64,000 nucleotides of DNA, taken from contig JAICQQ010000013.1 of NCBI GenBank assembly GCA_025937785.1, positions 1 to 64,000 on the forward strand, in the 5' to 3' direction. Shown here piece by piece: positions 1 to 9,500 of the stretch (position 1 is the first letter of the stretch; each line of letters opens with the position of its first letter). Position numbers and translations under genes: made by a program. The notes under the pieces are model-generated. The model did no database searches. It saw only the letters and a list, made by a program, of their open reading frames with translations, and had not been told where the DNA came from. The DNA comes from Polyangiaceae bacterium. GTDB lineage: Bacteria > Myxococcota_A > Polyangia > Polyangiales > Polyangiaceae.

Positions 1-131
1 CATCGGGGTCTCGTTTTCTGAATGGATTGGCGTCTTTTCCGAGAACGGGTACCCGACTTTGTTTATTTCCATCGCTTGCTTTTGGCGATTTCCCTTTTGT
101 ATTCACACGCCTACGAGTTTCGAGGCGCGAT

Positions 132-725
132 CTAACTAGCTGTCTGAGTAGTCCCCGTTTCACCATCGCAGCCCCTGGCGATTTCGAGCCACTGCTCGAG
201 GGTCGGCAGGTGCCAGTCGCCACGCCCTGCGAGGCTGAGATTTTCGCAGTACGTTTCCGCATCTGTGTGGATCATCGTGATCTCATCGGGTTCGACGAGC
301 GTCCAGCACAAGCCGGTTGACGGGTCACACCACGAAGTTTCGCACCCGAGCTTGAGCTCACACGACTGATTCGCGGCATTGCACACGCTATTGGCAGCGC
401 AGTCCAAAGCGACGTCCCAAGTGCCGGGCTCTTCGTTGCCATCGCAAGCGGACGAGACCCCCGAGCAATAGATGGTGTTCGTGCGAGTTCGAGGATCGCC
501 ACCACAAGCGCTAGACGTGCATCCATTCTCGGTTCGCGTGCCGCAAGCGAAACTGCTCGGCTGGTAGCAAGAATCTCGCGCTTCGTCGCAAGAATCCATG
601 TCGCAAGGACCGTTTCCAGAGCATCGGTTCGAGCTGTACTCATGCTCACACGCGCCGGATCCGTCGCAAGTATCCTTGCCGTTGCACCAAAGCCCGTCAT
701 CGCAGCTCGCCGAACTGCTCGCATT
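132..725 (-). pseudogene. Cys-rich protein with truncated DUF1566-like C-terminus, broken 5' end
   Basis: Reads leftwards. An in-frame ATG at 599 gives 155 residues, but Cys-rich coding continues upstream of it (SCDDGLWCNGKDTC, then RCSGNGPCD) to about 725, and no ATG, GTG or TTG occurs in that frame before the stop at 828-830. The 3' part resembles the start of a DUF1566/Lcl C-terminal domain (LCWTLVEP, then GDWHLPTLEQWLEIARGC) and stops abruptly at TTQTAS, where the family normally has many more residues. It therefore looks truncated at both ends. It lies just downstream of the damaged barrel gene. Family members are usually secreted or lipoprotein surface proteins; that role is inferred. 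Confidence 0.5.
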
Positions 726-856
726 GGTCCAGCCGTGCTTGCCCGCTGTTGAATGTTCGCCAGACTGGTGACCTTGACCATCGCCGACCCATCGTAAGGA
801 ACTAGCGTGTGGGCAAACACACCCGTGTCAGAGGTCCCGAAGATGTCGGTGTTCGG

Positions 857-1555
857 TCAGTCCGGCTGATACGGCGGCGGCCAGAAGCCGATCAGCAGCG
901 CAGTTGCGTACACGAGGCGACCGTCCTCTGGGAAAGCAAACAGCTCGCGCACTTCGGCGAAAAAGGACCACTTGCCCAGGTACAAGATCGACGCTCCCGC
1001 ACCCAACATGGGATCGCTTTCGGCAGTTTCTTCGCACGTTTCGACAGTGGGGGTGGCTTCGGTTTCTACGGCACACTTTCTCGTGAAGAGGCCGGCGAAT
1101 CCCAGGTCCCCCCGCAGCCGAAGAACCCATGAATCGCTGATAGCAAAATCGTAGCCACTTCCGATGCCGAGATCGAAGTACCGCCCTTCCGTTGACTCTG
1201 TGTCATGGCGCAGCGTTTCTCCCCAGAAATAGTCGAAGAAGATACCCAGGTTCACCCCACTCTGAAGCGTGTAAGTCAGCGCGAAGGACGCCCCGACTTT
1301 CCATCGGTTGATGCCCTGATCCGTTCCCCCACCCATAGCCCAGGCCAGCGATGGCGGTAGCGTGGTTCGCGCTGGCGAGTTTCGACGAGTCGTCGCTGGT
1401 GGCCTCGCCGTCCGACGAGTTCGCGATGGTGGCCTCGCTTCCGCGGGCGGCCTCACTTGCTCCACAGAATGCTCCACAGAATGCTCCACAGAATGCTCCA
1501 CAGAATACCGCCGCACGAAGGGAATGACGGAACTGCACAATGCGCGAGGCTTCAT
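857..1555 (-). CDS. Outer-membrane beta-barrel-like protein, probably frameshifted
   Basis: The C-terminal ~160 residues look like a short outer-membrane beta-barrel: alternating aromatic/hydrophobic strands such as VGASFALTYTLQSGVNLGIF, FDLGIGSGYDFAIS and ATALLIGFWPPPYQPD. The first ~75 residues in this frame are Arg/Pro-rich and implausible as a signal peptide. The neighbouring frame, starting at ATG 1583 behind an AGAGG, reads a hydrophobic leader with four FCGA repeats and then GLGYGWG, which joins naturally to TDQGINRW of the barrel if one base is removed near 1320-1335, beside a run of five Gs. I infer one gene at 857-1583 with a frameshift. The function is not identifiable beyond envelope location. 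Confidence 0.5.
   Translation of the reverse strand: MKPRALCSSVIPFVRRYSVEHSVEHSVEHSVEQVRPPAEARPPSRTRRTARPPATTRRNSPARTTLPPSLAWAMGGGTDQGINRWKVGASFALTYTLQSGVNLGIFFDYFWGETLRHDTESTEGRYFDLGIGSGYDFAISDSWVLRLRGDLGFAGLFTRKCAVETEATPTVETCEETAESDPMLGAGASILYLGKWSFFAEVRELFAFPEDGRLVYATALLIGFWPPPYQPD
1459..1506. repeat. 12-bp tandem repeat, four copies
   Basis: Four perfect copies of gctccacagaat. On the minus strand they encode FCGA x4 in the leader of the barrel gene (or VEHS in the other frame). The unit is a multiple of three, so copy-number change would keep the frame while lengthening the leader. Confidence 0.85.
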
Positions 1556-1732
1556 GGCACATCAGGGACAAACCATACTTCATACGTGCCTCTGCGCTAC
1601 AGCGCCGTAGCACCCCGGGCACACCGGCCCCTGCTGGCGCTCGGCATCGTGGCACAACCTCCACTGGTTGCTCCGCCAGCGGCTAGAGCTCGCCGTCATT
1701 GGCGCGGCGACGCGACGCGAACGTCCATCGGA

Positions 1733-2749
1733 TTACGTCGATTTCACCGTCAACAACGAGGTGCCGATCCGCATCAAGCCAGTGCCTTCCTTCCGCTCGA
1801 CGATGGCGGAGTAATCCAGGAAGCCCTGGCTCTCGAATTTAGCTCTTATGCGGTGAATCCAGACGTTGAGCTGGGGCTCGTTGCAGAGGAGCATGCGAGC
1901 GAGGTCTTCGCGGTGGGTCCAACCAGCTTCATTGGGAGCTACCCCTTCCGCATTGTCCTTCTGGCGCGCGCGGGCCAGCGTGAGCAGGAAGTAGTATGCA
2001 GAATGTGAACCGAGGTTGACAGTGTCGAACCCCGCGTTGGCAATAAGTGAAACGTGTTCCTCGTCCCGAGTCACCTCGAATGATAGGGTGGTCTCGGACA
2101 ATAATTTCACCGGCGTGGTGCGCATCGTCGATTGCCAATGAGATGGGCAGGAAAACCGCCACCGGACTGCACCCACCGCTACGAGTTCTCCCGATTCAAT
2201 CCGTCGCAGTTCATCCTGGGTTTCGAACAGCCAGTCGCCCAGGGAGTCGCGAAAGATCGTGGCAATGGGTTCTTCATCAGTCGGCAGCGCGATGACTCCA
2301 AAATTGATGACACGTGGTCGACCGCCTCCAACAGGCACTGCCATGGGGGCCGGTGGTTCAACGCTCGAGACTTCCCATTCGTGATGCGAGTGACCGAAGA
2401 GAATTCGGTCGCCAATCGCGAGCACGACCTCGGCCTGGGGTGCGACCCGCTGGCCGTTGACCCACGTCCCGTTCGTGCTGTTTAGATCGCGAAGCACCCA
2501 GCGATCCTGTAGCCAACGCAATGACGCGTGCGGCGCGGACACCCGTTGATCATCCAAACGCAAGGCACAGTTCGGTCCTCGACCGACGATGGTCTCCCCC
2601 TCCAAAACGTGCTCCCCGGAGTCCACTCGGGCCCGTAGCGTCGCCACGGCCGGTAGGCTCGCACGAAGCCATCCGAGTTGTCCACGGCGACGCCGCGGCG
2701 GCACGGAAACGCTAAGCGCCGCGCAGGCGCCCGTATTCACCCGTGGCAC
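1733..2749 (-). CDS. FHA-domain protein with C-terminal winged-helix-like domain
   Basis: Residues ~45-125 form an FHA phosphothreonine-binding domain: the core motifs GRGPNC, HASLRWLQDRW and LNSTNGTWVNG are all present. The C-terminal ~110 residues (SFEVTRDEEHVSL, HSAYYFLLTLARAR, LNVWIHRIRAKFESQG) match a winged-helix-like module I recall from many myxobacterial FHA proteins, suggesting phospho-dependent gene regulation. It is the last gene of the overlapping minus-strand operon and overlaps the 3' end of tfuA by 38 bp if the 2749 start is used; the Arg-rich first ~35 residues make a later start possible. The natural partner kinase is the divergent gene at 6560, but that link is inferred. 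Confidence 0.85.
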   Translation of the reverse strand: MPRVNTGACAALSVSVPPRRRRGQLGWLRASLPAVATLRARVDSGEHVLEGETIVGRGPNCALRLDDQRVSAPHASLRWLQDRWVLRDLNSTNGTWVNGQRVAPQAEVVLAIGDRILFGHSHHEWEVSSVEPPAPMAVPVGGGRPRVINFGVIALPTDEEPIATIFRDSLGDWLFETQDELRRIESGELVAVGAVRWRFSCPSHWQSTMRTTPVKLLSETTLSFEVTRDEEHVSLIANAGFDTVNLGSHSAYYFLLTLARARQKDNAEGVAPNEAGWTHREDLARMLLCNEPQLNVWIHRIRAKFESQGFLDYSAIVERKEGTGLMRIGTSLLTVKST

Positions 2750-3842
2750 GCAGCAGGTCTAGGAGCTGCAAATCCGAGACGGCTGACAGGAGTATTTCCG
2801 AACGACATACGCACGCTTCGTCGTTTACCACCCGCTCTAGCTCGGCGCGGGTCATGTTTTGATCTTGTAACCACTGCTCCAGGGCTGGCTCAGTGGCCAA
2901 CCCCTGCCGCTGACAGAGCCGCGCCAGGGCGCTTGCGCGATCAGACGCGGTCGGTCGATAGCCGTCGCGGCGCGCGTGTTGAACGCTCAGCGCTCGCACC
3001 ATCGCTTCGCGACTTGCTGCCATTTGCCGGTCAGTGTCGGCTTTGAGGTTCGCAAGCACCCGCGCGTCCGCCGCCACGACCTCACTGCGATGGGCATGCA
3101 CATCGCGGCCCACTGACAAGCGTACTTTCTCCCAAGCATCGGTGTGGAGGAAACTCCACGGCACCTCTTTGGGTCCTGGGGCAAGAGAATGGAAGTGCAA
3201 CAACTCGTCGACGAGCGCGAGAGCATCATTGCGTTTCACGTCCACTCGACCACCGGGACTTCTGAGGTGTGCTTTCAGCTTCTCGAGCTCCGCATCCGGC
3301 ACCTTGCCTCGCGCCCATTCGAGCATCTCAGGGTAGCTTCTATCGGGGTAGAAACATTCCTTTACGTGTAGGGTAAGGGTGTGCCTAGTCTCATCGCTGA
3401 TGATGCGCAGGTCTTGAGCGGCGCGCAATGTAGCCCGAACGTTGACCATGGCCTCTGAGCCCTGCCGATAGCCGCTCGCTTCGTCACCGTGGACCAGCGT
3501 GACTTCGTCATCGTCCTCGAGAAGCAGCTCGGCGAAATCGCGAAAGACCTCTCCAACACCGCGCATCCCAAACATCGCCAGTTCGGCGGCGCGTAGGGCC
3601 CCCATGCTCGCCGCTCCAAATACGTGCACCCCCTCAGCCATGGCCCACAGGATCTCTTTGTGCCAAACCGCTGGAACTCGCTCGAAATAGCCATCGACGA
3701 TGGCAATGGCGCAGGGGCGTGACGATACCAACTGGTACACGTCACCTTGCTTGGCAGGCCCATGGAACACGAGCGGTGTTGCCGTGGGCCGATGGCTTGG
3801 GGGCAGCGAAGGGCCGACGAACACGTGAATGGCACCGGTCAT
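2712..3842 (-). CDS. TfuA-like protein, YcaO partner
   Basis: A TfuA core domain fills the N-terminal half: FVGPSLPP near residue 10, IVDGYFERVPAVWHKEIL, then GAASMGALRAAEL and a DDDEV acidic motif, all signatures of the family. TfuA proteins act with a YcaO enzyme, as in trifolitoxin biosynthesis and in thioglycine formation on methyl-coenzyme M reductase, where they are thought to help supply sulfur for thioamidation. The ATG at 3842 is chosen because it overlaps the ycaO stop as ATGA and begins the conserved core; 60 extra upstream residues in this frame are Arg/Gly-rich. The C-terminal ~180 residues are helical and not recognised. It is the third gene of a four-gene overlapping operon. 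Confidence 0.93.
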   Translation of the reverse strand: MTGAIHVFVGPSLPPSHRPTATPLVFHGPAKQGDVYQLVSSRPCAIAIVDGYFERVPAVWHKEILWAMAEGVHVFGAASMGALRAAELAMFGMRGVGEVFRDFAELLLEDDDEVTLVHGDEASGYRQGSEAMVNVRATLRAAQDLRIISDETRHTLTLHVKECFYPDRSYPEMLEWARGKVPDAELEKLKAHLRSPGGRVDVKRNDALALVDELLHFHSLAPGPKEVPWSFLHTDAWEKVRLSVGRDVHAHRSEVVAADARVLANLKADTDRQMAASREAMVRALSVQHARRDGYRPTASDRASALARLCQRQGLATEPALEQWLQDQNMTRAELERVVNDEACVCRSEILLSAVSDLQLLDLLRATGEYGRLRGA

Positions 3843-5062
3843 GAGGCTCTCCGTTCCAAGCACTGCTTCGCACGAATCCCAGGGGCCCAGCCCGGCACGT
3901 CCTTCATTGCTTCCAAGCCGGGGATCAGCACGCGAGCGACGGGGATGTCGAACTCCGGCTTGGTGAGATCGACGCTGACCATGTGTTCGACACCCACGTC
4001 CAACAACTTGGCCCTCAGCCACACCAGATCCTCCTCGAAGCTTTCGGACTCGTACGTCGGCACGTCCTGGAACGAGCCGATCGCTTCACCGGGCATTGCG
4101 CCTTCGCGGAGTCGCTCCAAACGCACCAGATCATTCGCTTGTTCGAAACGCTCTCGGGGCAGATCGTCTCGTGAACCTGAAATCACTGTAAGACGAGACT
4201 GCGCAGCCTCCGTGAGCGCGCGGTTCAAGGCAATTTCCCGGGACGGGTGGCATCCCATCCCGACGTTCGGCACCAGCGGGCGCAGAGGATTGAGCGCCCG
4301 ATCCATGATCACCACGCGAAAACACGGCACCCCGACGTCAGTCGTCATGTTCCAAACGGCTACCGCCACGTTCGCCTGGGTGAAGCGTTCAATGAGTGCG
4401 AGGCAGGACTCACTGTCGATGCTTTCCAATCGGATTCGCCGCTTCGCGCGCCCCTCGGCGCTGTCCAAGCGAAACAACGTGTCTGCGTCACGCTCGATGA
4501 CCTCAGCTGCACCATGCACGACGGCCTCGCAGACACGGTTGCCCGAAGCCAGACCGTTCGAGGTCATTGGAAAGCATCCCGAGTCGACAGGCAACGGCAA
4601 GGTAAAGTCCGTATGAACGAGCTCGTAAGGTACCCAGCAGGCTCGCTCCTGAATGAGATCTACGCCTTCGATCCAGTGGATCTTCAGGTCCTCGTGGTAG
4701 CGCCCGACCGCGCTCTTGGGCAGCTGTTCCGGATCCAGAAGCGTATGGGTGAAACGCAACTGGTTCCAGCTGCCCAACAGCAGCGGTCGTGACACATTCT
4801 CTGCGTGATAGAACTCGGTCGACTCCATGAGGCCGGACACCTGGGCCGCCAGCAGGGTGCAACCCTTGCCCTGGGCCACTGCTAGAGAGCGCGAATTGGG
4901 CCGGCACACGACCACGACTGGAATGCCTATGCAGTCCAGTCCTGTGATGTTCGCGATGCGTGTGATGCCTTGCGCCGCCAGCAGTGGCTGGAGCTTGCTG
5001 CGGGTCTCTTCCAGCGTCGCAGCGCGGTGCGTGCCTCGGGTGAGGACCTTTGGAGTCTTCAC
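3839..5062 (-). CDS. YcaO-domain ATP-dependent peptide backbone-modifying enzyme
   Basis: YcaO-fold proteins use ATP to activate peptide amides, forming azolines, thioamides or amidines. The diagnostic segments are visible: SNGLASGNRVCEAV followed by EVIERDA, and ALNRALTEAAQSR followed by SGSRDD, covering the usual Glu/Gln ATP-Mg ligands. Length (407 residues) is normal for a stand-alone YcaO. No PxPxP C-terminus is present, and no ThiF/Ocin-type partner or FMN dehydrogenase is nearby, which argues against azole synthesis. The TfuA gene overlapping by ATGA points to thioamidation instead. Its 5' end overlaps the preceding 468-residue gene, again as ATGA. The substrate is unknown. Confidence 0.95.
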   Translation of the reverse strand: MKTPKVLTRGTHRAATLEETRSKLQPLLAAQGITRIANITGLDCIGIPVVVVCRPNSRSLAVAQGKGCTLLAAQVSGLMESTEFYHAENVSRPLLLGSWNQLRFTHTLLDPEQLPKSAVGRYHEDLKIHWIEGVDLIQERACWVPYELVHTDFTLPLPVDSGCFPMTSNGLASGNRVCEAVVHGAAEVIERDADTLFRLDSAEGRAKRRIRLESIDSESCLALIERFTQANVAVAVWNMTTDVGVPCFRVVIMDRALNPLRPLVPNVGMGCHPSREIALNRALTEAAQSRLTVISGSRDDLPRERFEQANDLVRLERLREGAMPGEAIGSFQDVPTYESESFEEDLVWLRAKLLDVGVEHMVSVDLTKPEFDIPVARVLIPGLEAMKDVPGWAPGIRAKQCLERRAS

Positions 5063-6465
5063 GAGTCGCTGAATCGCTTGATGTCGATGTAAGCGTTTGC
5101 GTCGTCGAACTTGCTCTTCGTTCTATGGAACTGCTCGCCACCACAGAACGAAGACAAGTTGATCACGTAGCAGACGCATCCATCGCCGATCACGTCGTCA
5201 GGCGCCTCGAGAACCGACGCAAGCGTCGCTCCGTACTTCACAATGGGTGCCACCCTCTTACGAGTCGCGCCGCCGTCGTCGACCCTTTGGGCGAGGCCTT
5301 CGATATCGCCCGCTTTCACGTCATAGACGGAACCCCAAGGTGTCGCAATCAGTAGCCGCTGGAAGGCGTCGAACGCCCCGTTCCCCTGGCCAAATGCCAC
5401 ATTCACCGTGCCGTGCGTCTTTTCCACGTGTTTGGTGATGTCGAAACTCTGCTGAAGCACGGGTCTGGCCTTCAACGCCGATAGGTTGATCAACAGGGCA
5501 GCTTCGCCCTCGCGCTCGACGTGAGCGTGCGTGACTCCTTCGTTGAGTAGATTCTGGATCGTCGCGATGTCCTGTTGGGGTGTGGGACTCTCGCTGCGTA
5601 GCTTCTTTAGGTCCCCTGGCAGCTGAGCTTGGATCGCGTTGAGCTTCGTCACGAGCTGTTGGTAGGCAGCCTCTTCCTCTTCGGAGGGGCGGTCCAAGTA
5701 GGACCTGGGCTCCTGGACCGGCCCGCTTTGCTGGCATTGCTGACACTGCGTTGCCGCTTGAGCCTTCGCTTCCAGTTGCGCCGGACCCCAGAGCAGGTAG
5801 TTGCGCAACTGGCGTGCGGCCATCAAGTCTGTATTGATGTCTTTGGCGTGCCACGCCTCCCGCATCTTTTCATGCTCGATGATGAAGATGTCGCCATCGA
5901 CGTCGATCAGCAGCGTCTGTGACTGATGCCCAGCACTGTTCGGGTCATGCGGTAGCGACGTCGTCAATTGGTGGGTGGTGTCTTCCACCACCTTCTGGAT
6001 TTCACGGTAGATGCGTTTGAAGTAGTTGCGAAGAGGTTCGTCGTGCCGTGGTTCGGCCTGCGATTTGCTAGCATCTCCGGAGCCGAAAAAATCGAACGCG
6101 CCGTGGCGCATCACGTGCAGAATGCTGTCCGGGTTCGTTATTCTCCAGATGTGCGTGAATCGGTTCACCCCGCCGGTGATTGGATACGACGCCTGCACCA
6201 GCTCCCACCCGAACAGTTCGTAGATGACTGACATTAGGCGAGTCATCAGTAGCTGGAAGGCGCGCTGGTTCTCTCGTCGAACCAGAAACTCGGCCTGCAG
6301 GTAGTAGATGGACCTTTGATTGTCGGTCGTTCGAAGATCGTTCTTGAATGTTTCGGCCTTCTGACGGTCGGCCTTTGGGTGTTTCGTTGGTGTGGTTAAT
6401 GTGGTTGGTGTGATAGTCGTCTGGTTGTCCGTTCGATACACGGTTACTACATACTCGCCTTGCAT
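5059..6465 (-). CDS. Uncharacterised protein leading the YcaO-TfuA operon
   Basis: 468 residues, no confident family. Visible features: a Thr-rich N-terminus (TTITPTTLTTPTK, about residues 15-27); a region ~50-125 (FQLLMTRLMSVIYELFGWEL, then ASYPITGGVNRFTHIW) with the flavour of a NIPSNAP-like alpha/beta-barrel domain; a CQQCQQ pair near residue 240; and a C-terminal ~100 residues ending with a Cys-rich GCVCYVINLSSFCGG. It is the first gene of the operon and overlaps ycaO as ATGA, so production is translationally coupled. The start at 6465 has GGAG seven bases upstream. It could be a substrate, leader-binding partner or independent enzyme; the sequence does not decide. Confidence 0.75.
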   Translation of the reverse strand: MQGEYVVTVYRTDNQTTITPTTLTTPTKHPKADRQKAETFKNDLRTTDNQRSIYYLQAEFLVRRENQRAFQLLMTRLMSVIYELFGWELVQASYPITGGVNRFTHIWRITNPDSILHVMRHGAFDFFGSGDASKSQAEPRHDEPLRNYFKRIYREIQKVVEDTTHQLTTSLPHDPNSAGHQSQTLLIDVDGDIFIIEHEKMREAWHAKDINTDLMAARQLRNYLLWGPAQLEAKAQAATQCQQCQQSGPVQEPRSYLDRPSEEEEAAYQQLVTKLNAIQAQLPGDLKKLRSESPTPQQDIATIQNLLNEGVTHAHVEREGEAALLINLSALKARPVLQQSFDITKHVEKTHGTVNVAFGQGNGAFDAFQRLLIATPWGSVYDVKAGDIEGLAQRVDDGGATRKRVAPIVKYGATLASVLEAPDDVIGDGCVCYVINLSSFCGGEQFHRTKSKFDDANAYIDIKRFSDS

Positions 6466-6494
6466 GGTTCGACTCCGGTGCTGCGTCCTGTGGA

Positions 6495-6518
6495 CGTCGC
6501 CCTTCCCATGGGGCGACG
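6495..6518. promoter_or_regulatory. Inverted repeat in the divergent ycaO-operon/kinase intergenic region
   Basis: CGTCGCCC at 6495-6502 and GGGCGACG at 6511-6518 are perfect 8-bp inverted arms separated by 8 bp. They lie in the 94-bp gap between the divergent operon (start 6465) and the kinase gene (start 6560), where they could serve as an operator for both. The regulator is unknown; the FHA/winged-helix protein is one candidate. Confidence 0.4.
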
Positions 6519-6559
6519 CGGGAATGTTCAGGTGAGGCGGCTCGCGCGTCCATTACAAG

Positions 6560-9500
6560 ATGATTTCATCTTCGTGGGACGCGGCTTTCTCCAAGGATCG
6601 TGAGGGGTCGGCCATGGCGCGGCATCCTTCGCGTGCCGATTTGGTGGTAGACTCCACTGCTGTGGACGCGACGGACTTCACGCCGGGAGAGCGCGTGGGT
6701 GGGTTCTTGCTGCTCGACCCGCTGGCCCGGGGGGGAATGGGTCAGGTGTTTGCGGCTAGGGAGGCGGAGACGGGACGCGAACTGGTGATCAAAGTTCCTG
6801 CGTCGCTGGGGCCCCTCATGGTGGAGTCCTTTGAAGCTGAGATCAGCACGCTTGCGGGACTGCAACATGGCTCCATCGTGAAAATCGCGGACTACGGCGT
6901 TTGTCGGGGGCGCCCGTGGTACGCCATGGAACGGATTCACGGTACCACGCTTCGCCACGTGCTGGATGCGGCAAAGGGCCGGTGCTCGAGCCACCCTCGG
7001 GCAGCTGAACGCACGGAGCTGCCGACGCAGCGCATCGAAGGGGCGTTGCCTGGAGGAAGAACCGCGGCGTCACCCAGCATCAGTGCGCTTCCTCCGACGC
7101 TGCAGCGCGACGAGTTGCTACGCCTCTGTTTCGAACTTTTGGACGTGCTGGAGTACCTGCACTCACAGCACATCGTTCACGGTGACCTGAAACCGGAGAA
7201 CATCTTCGTTCTCGACTCGGCGCGCCCAGTGCTCGTCGATTTCGGGCTAGCCTCAGCCTTTGACAACCCGCGAGACAGTCTCTCGACGGTTCCTCGCACC
7301 GTGGGAACCGCCGCCTACATGGCTCCCGAACGAATCTTGGGTCGCGCCTTCGATGCGCGCACGGACTACTACTCGTTGGGTTGCTTGATGTACGAGTGCA
7401 TGGCGGGCGCCAATCCGTTCGCTCGATCGGATGTGCAGGGCACGATGTTGGCCCAGCTGAGATTCCAGCCGGCGACACTGAACAGTTTGGACTCGACCAT
7501 TGCAGCACCGATCAGTCGCATGGTTGAGCGTTTGCTCGAAAAGTCACCCTTGGACAGACCAGGTTACGCGTCGGAGATCAAGGCTGTGATGGGGCGGCAT
7601 GGTGCACCGGGCGCAGCGCGCGGCGCCAGCTTGTCGAGATGCGCCTATCTGCATCGCTCGCCACTCCTTGGACGCGATGGGCAGCTGAGCACGATTCAAG
7701 CACATCTCAGGAACCTCAGGACCTTCCGAGGCAGCCATTTGCGCCTGACGGGAGCGGCCGGCAGCGGCAAGACCAGGTTCCTCATGAAATCAGTGGACCT
7801 GGCCGAGGACGACGGCATCAACGTCATACGAGTCGTGGGAGCGAGCGGTGGCCTTTCAGCAAGCCTACCGTTCGAAGGAATTCGCGGGTTGCTGCGCGCA
7901 CTCGGGGACGCCCCGGCAGCGTCGTCCCCCGATGTCAAACATGATCTCACCATGAACAGTGACGAGGTGGCCAAGCGAGTGTTGCGTGACTTCTTGTCGC
8001 TCTGCACGAGAACGGCGATGGTACTCGCCATTGATCATCTCGCTGATCTCGACAGTGGCAGCCAAGTTTTCCTACGTGAGCTCGCAGCCGCCGATCTGCG
8101 TGCACACGCGCTGCTTGTGATTTGGGCCGACACGCCCCGTGGCCAGCCCGCTAGTTGGCGACCCGCTGACATTCCGATCAACGCGTTGACACGAGCCGAG
8201 GTGGCGGCGGCGATCCAGGCGATGCTTGCCGTTGAGCGCTCATCGACCCAGTTGCTCGAGAGCGCATATCGCGTGTCGGAAGGTAACCCATACCTTTTGC
8301 GATGCTACTTGCAATTGCTGATCGATGATGAAGCTCTGGTTCGAACGCCTCTTCAGGGTTGGCACCTCGCTGCTAAGCGCCTCAGCAGTTTTTGCGCCGA
8401 TCAATCCTTGGGGTCCGCCCGGTCACTCTTCGCTCGCGCCATCGAACGACTCGCGCCCACGCAACGCGAGCTTGCCGGCCTCGCCGCGATCTTGGGGCGC
8501 ACGTTCCGCACTTCGCTGCTCGCCACCGTTGCCAACACTCCGGAACTCGAGGTCGCCACTGCGCTTGCCGCCCTCGCTCAAGACCACATCATCGAGCTGG
8601 CTTCGGAGAACCGCTATCGATTCACTCATTCTCAGTTGCGCGTGATGTTGGCTGGCTCGATCGAATCGGACCGAGCATCCGCGGTGCACCGTCAAGTAGC
8701 GCAAGTGCTGGCAGCGGAGGCGGAACGGGAGCCTGGCGTTGCAAGAGACGTAGCGGCCCACCTTCGCGAGAGCGGTCAACACCTAGAAGCTGCACGCTAT
8801 CATCGCATGGCGGCAAACGAGCACGAAGCGCGAGGTGAGCGCGCGGATGCCATCGAATGCCTCGATCAGGCGCTCTTGGCTTTGGATCGCGCGACGCTTG
8901 GGGCAAGTGGAGGATTGCGCATCGAACTATTGGAGCAACTCGGGGATATTTACCTTTCTGTCAGGAAGCTCGGCGAGGCCGGGGAAAAGTATGAGCAAGC
9001 GCTCACGGCCCCGATTACCTCAGCTACGTGCGCGGCCCGGTTGCACCGCAAGCTAGCTGCCGCCCACGACCGCAACCGGGGCAGGGCGTTGCGTCACCTC
9101 GACAGCGCGATCGGCATCTTGGAGGCGGAGCAGGTGCTGTCACCCGACAGCCGGGCAGAGTGGATCGAAAGTCACCTGGCTGCCATGTTCATTCACTACT
9201 GGAGTCAAGAGACGGCAGAGGTGCTTGCACGCGGAGAGGTCGTGCGGCCGCACGTATTCGAGGTCGGCACGGATGCTCAGAAAGCCAGCTATCACTTCAA
9301 CCTGGCAGCAGCCTTGATGTTGCACCGGCGGTTCGTTACGGGCTCGCAGGAACTGAGCCACATCTCCAAAGCCACGGAGTTGTATTCGGGCTTGGGCAAC
9401 ATCTCCAAAGTATCGATGTGCCGGTTTCTGCATGCCCTCATCCTATACTTCGCAGGCGATCTGGACACAGCGGAACAGAGTTTTTCGGAGTTGCTCGCGG

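Noticed and set aside
809-1154. Plus-strand small proteins over the barrel gene
   Set aside because: Antisense to the beta-barrel coding region, with no start signals or domain content.
1733-6465. Thiazole/oxazole (TOMM) biosynthetic cluster
   Set aside because: YcaO lacks a PxPxP tail and there is no ThiF/Ocin-like partner, FMN dehydrogenase, precursor peptide, protease or transporter nearby.
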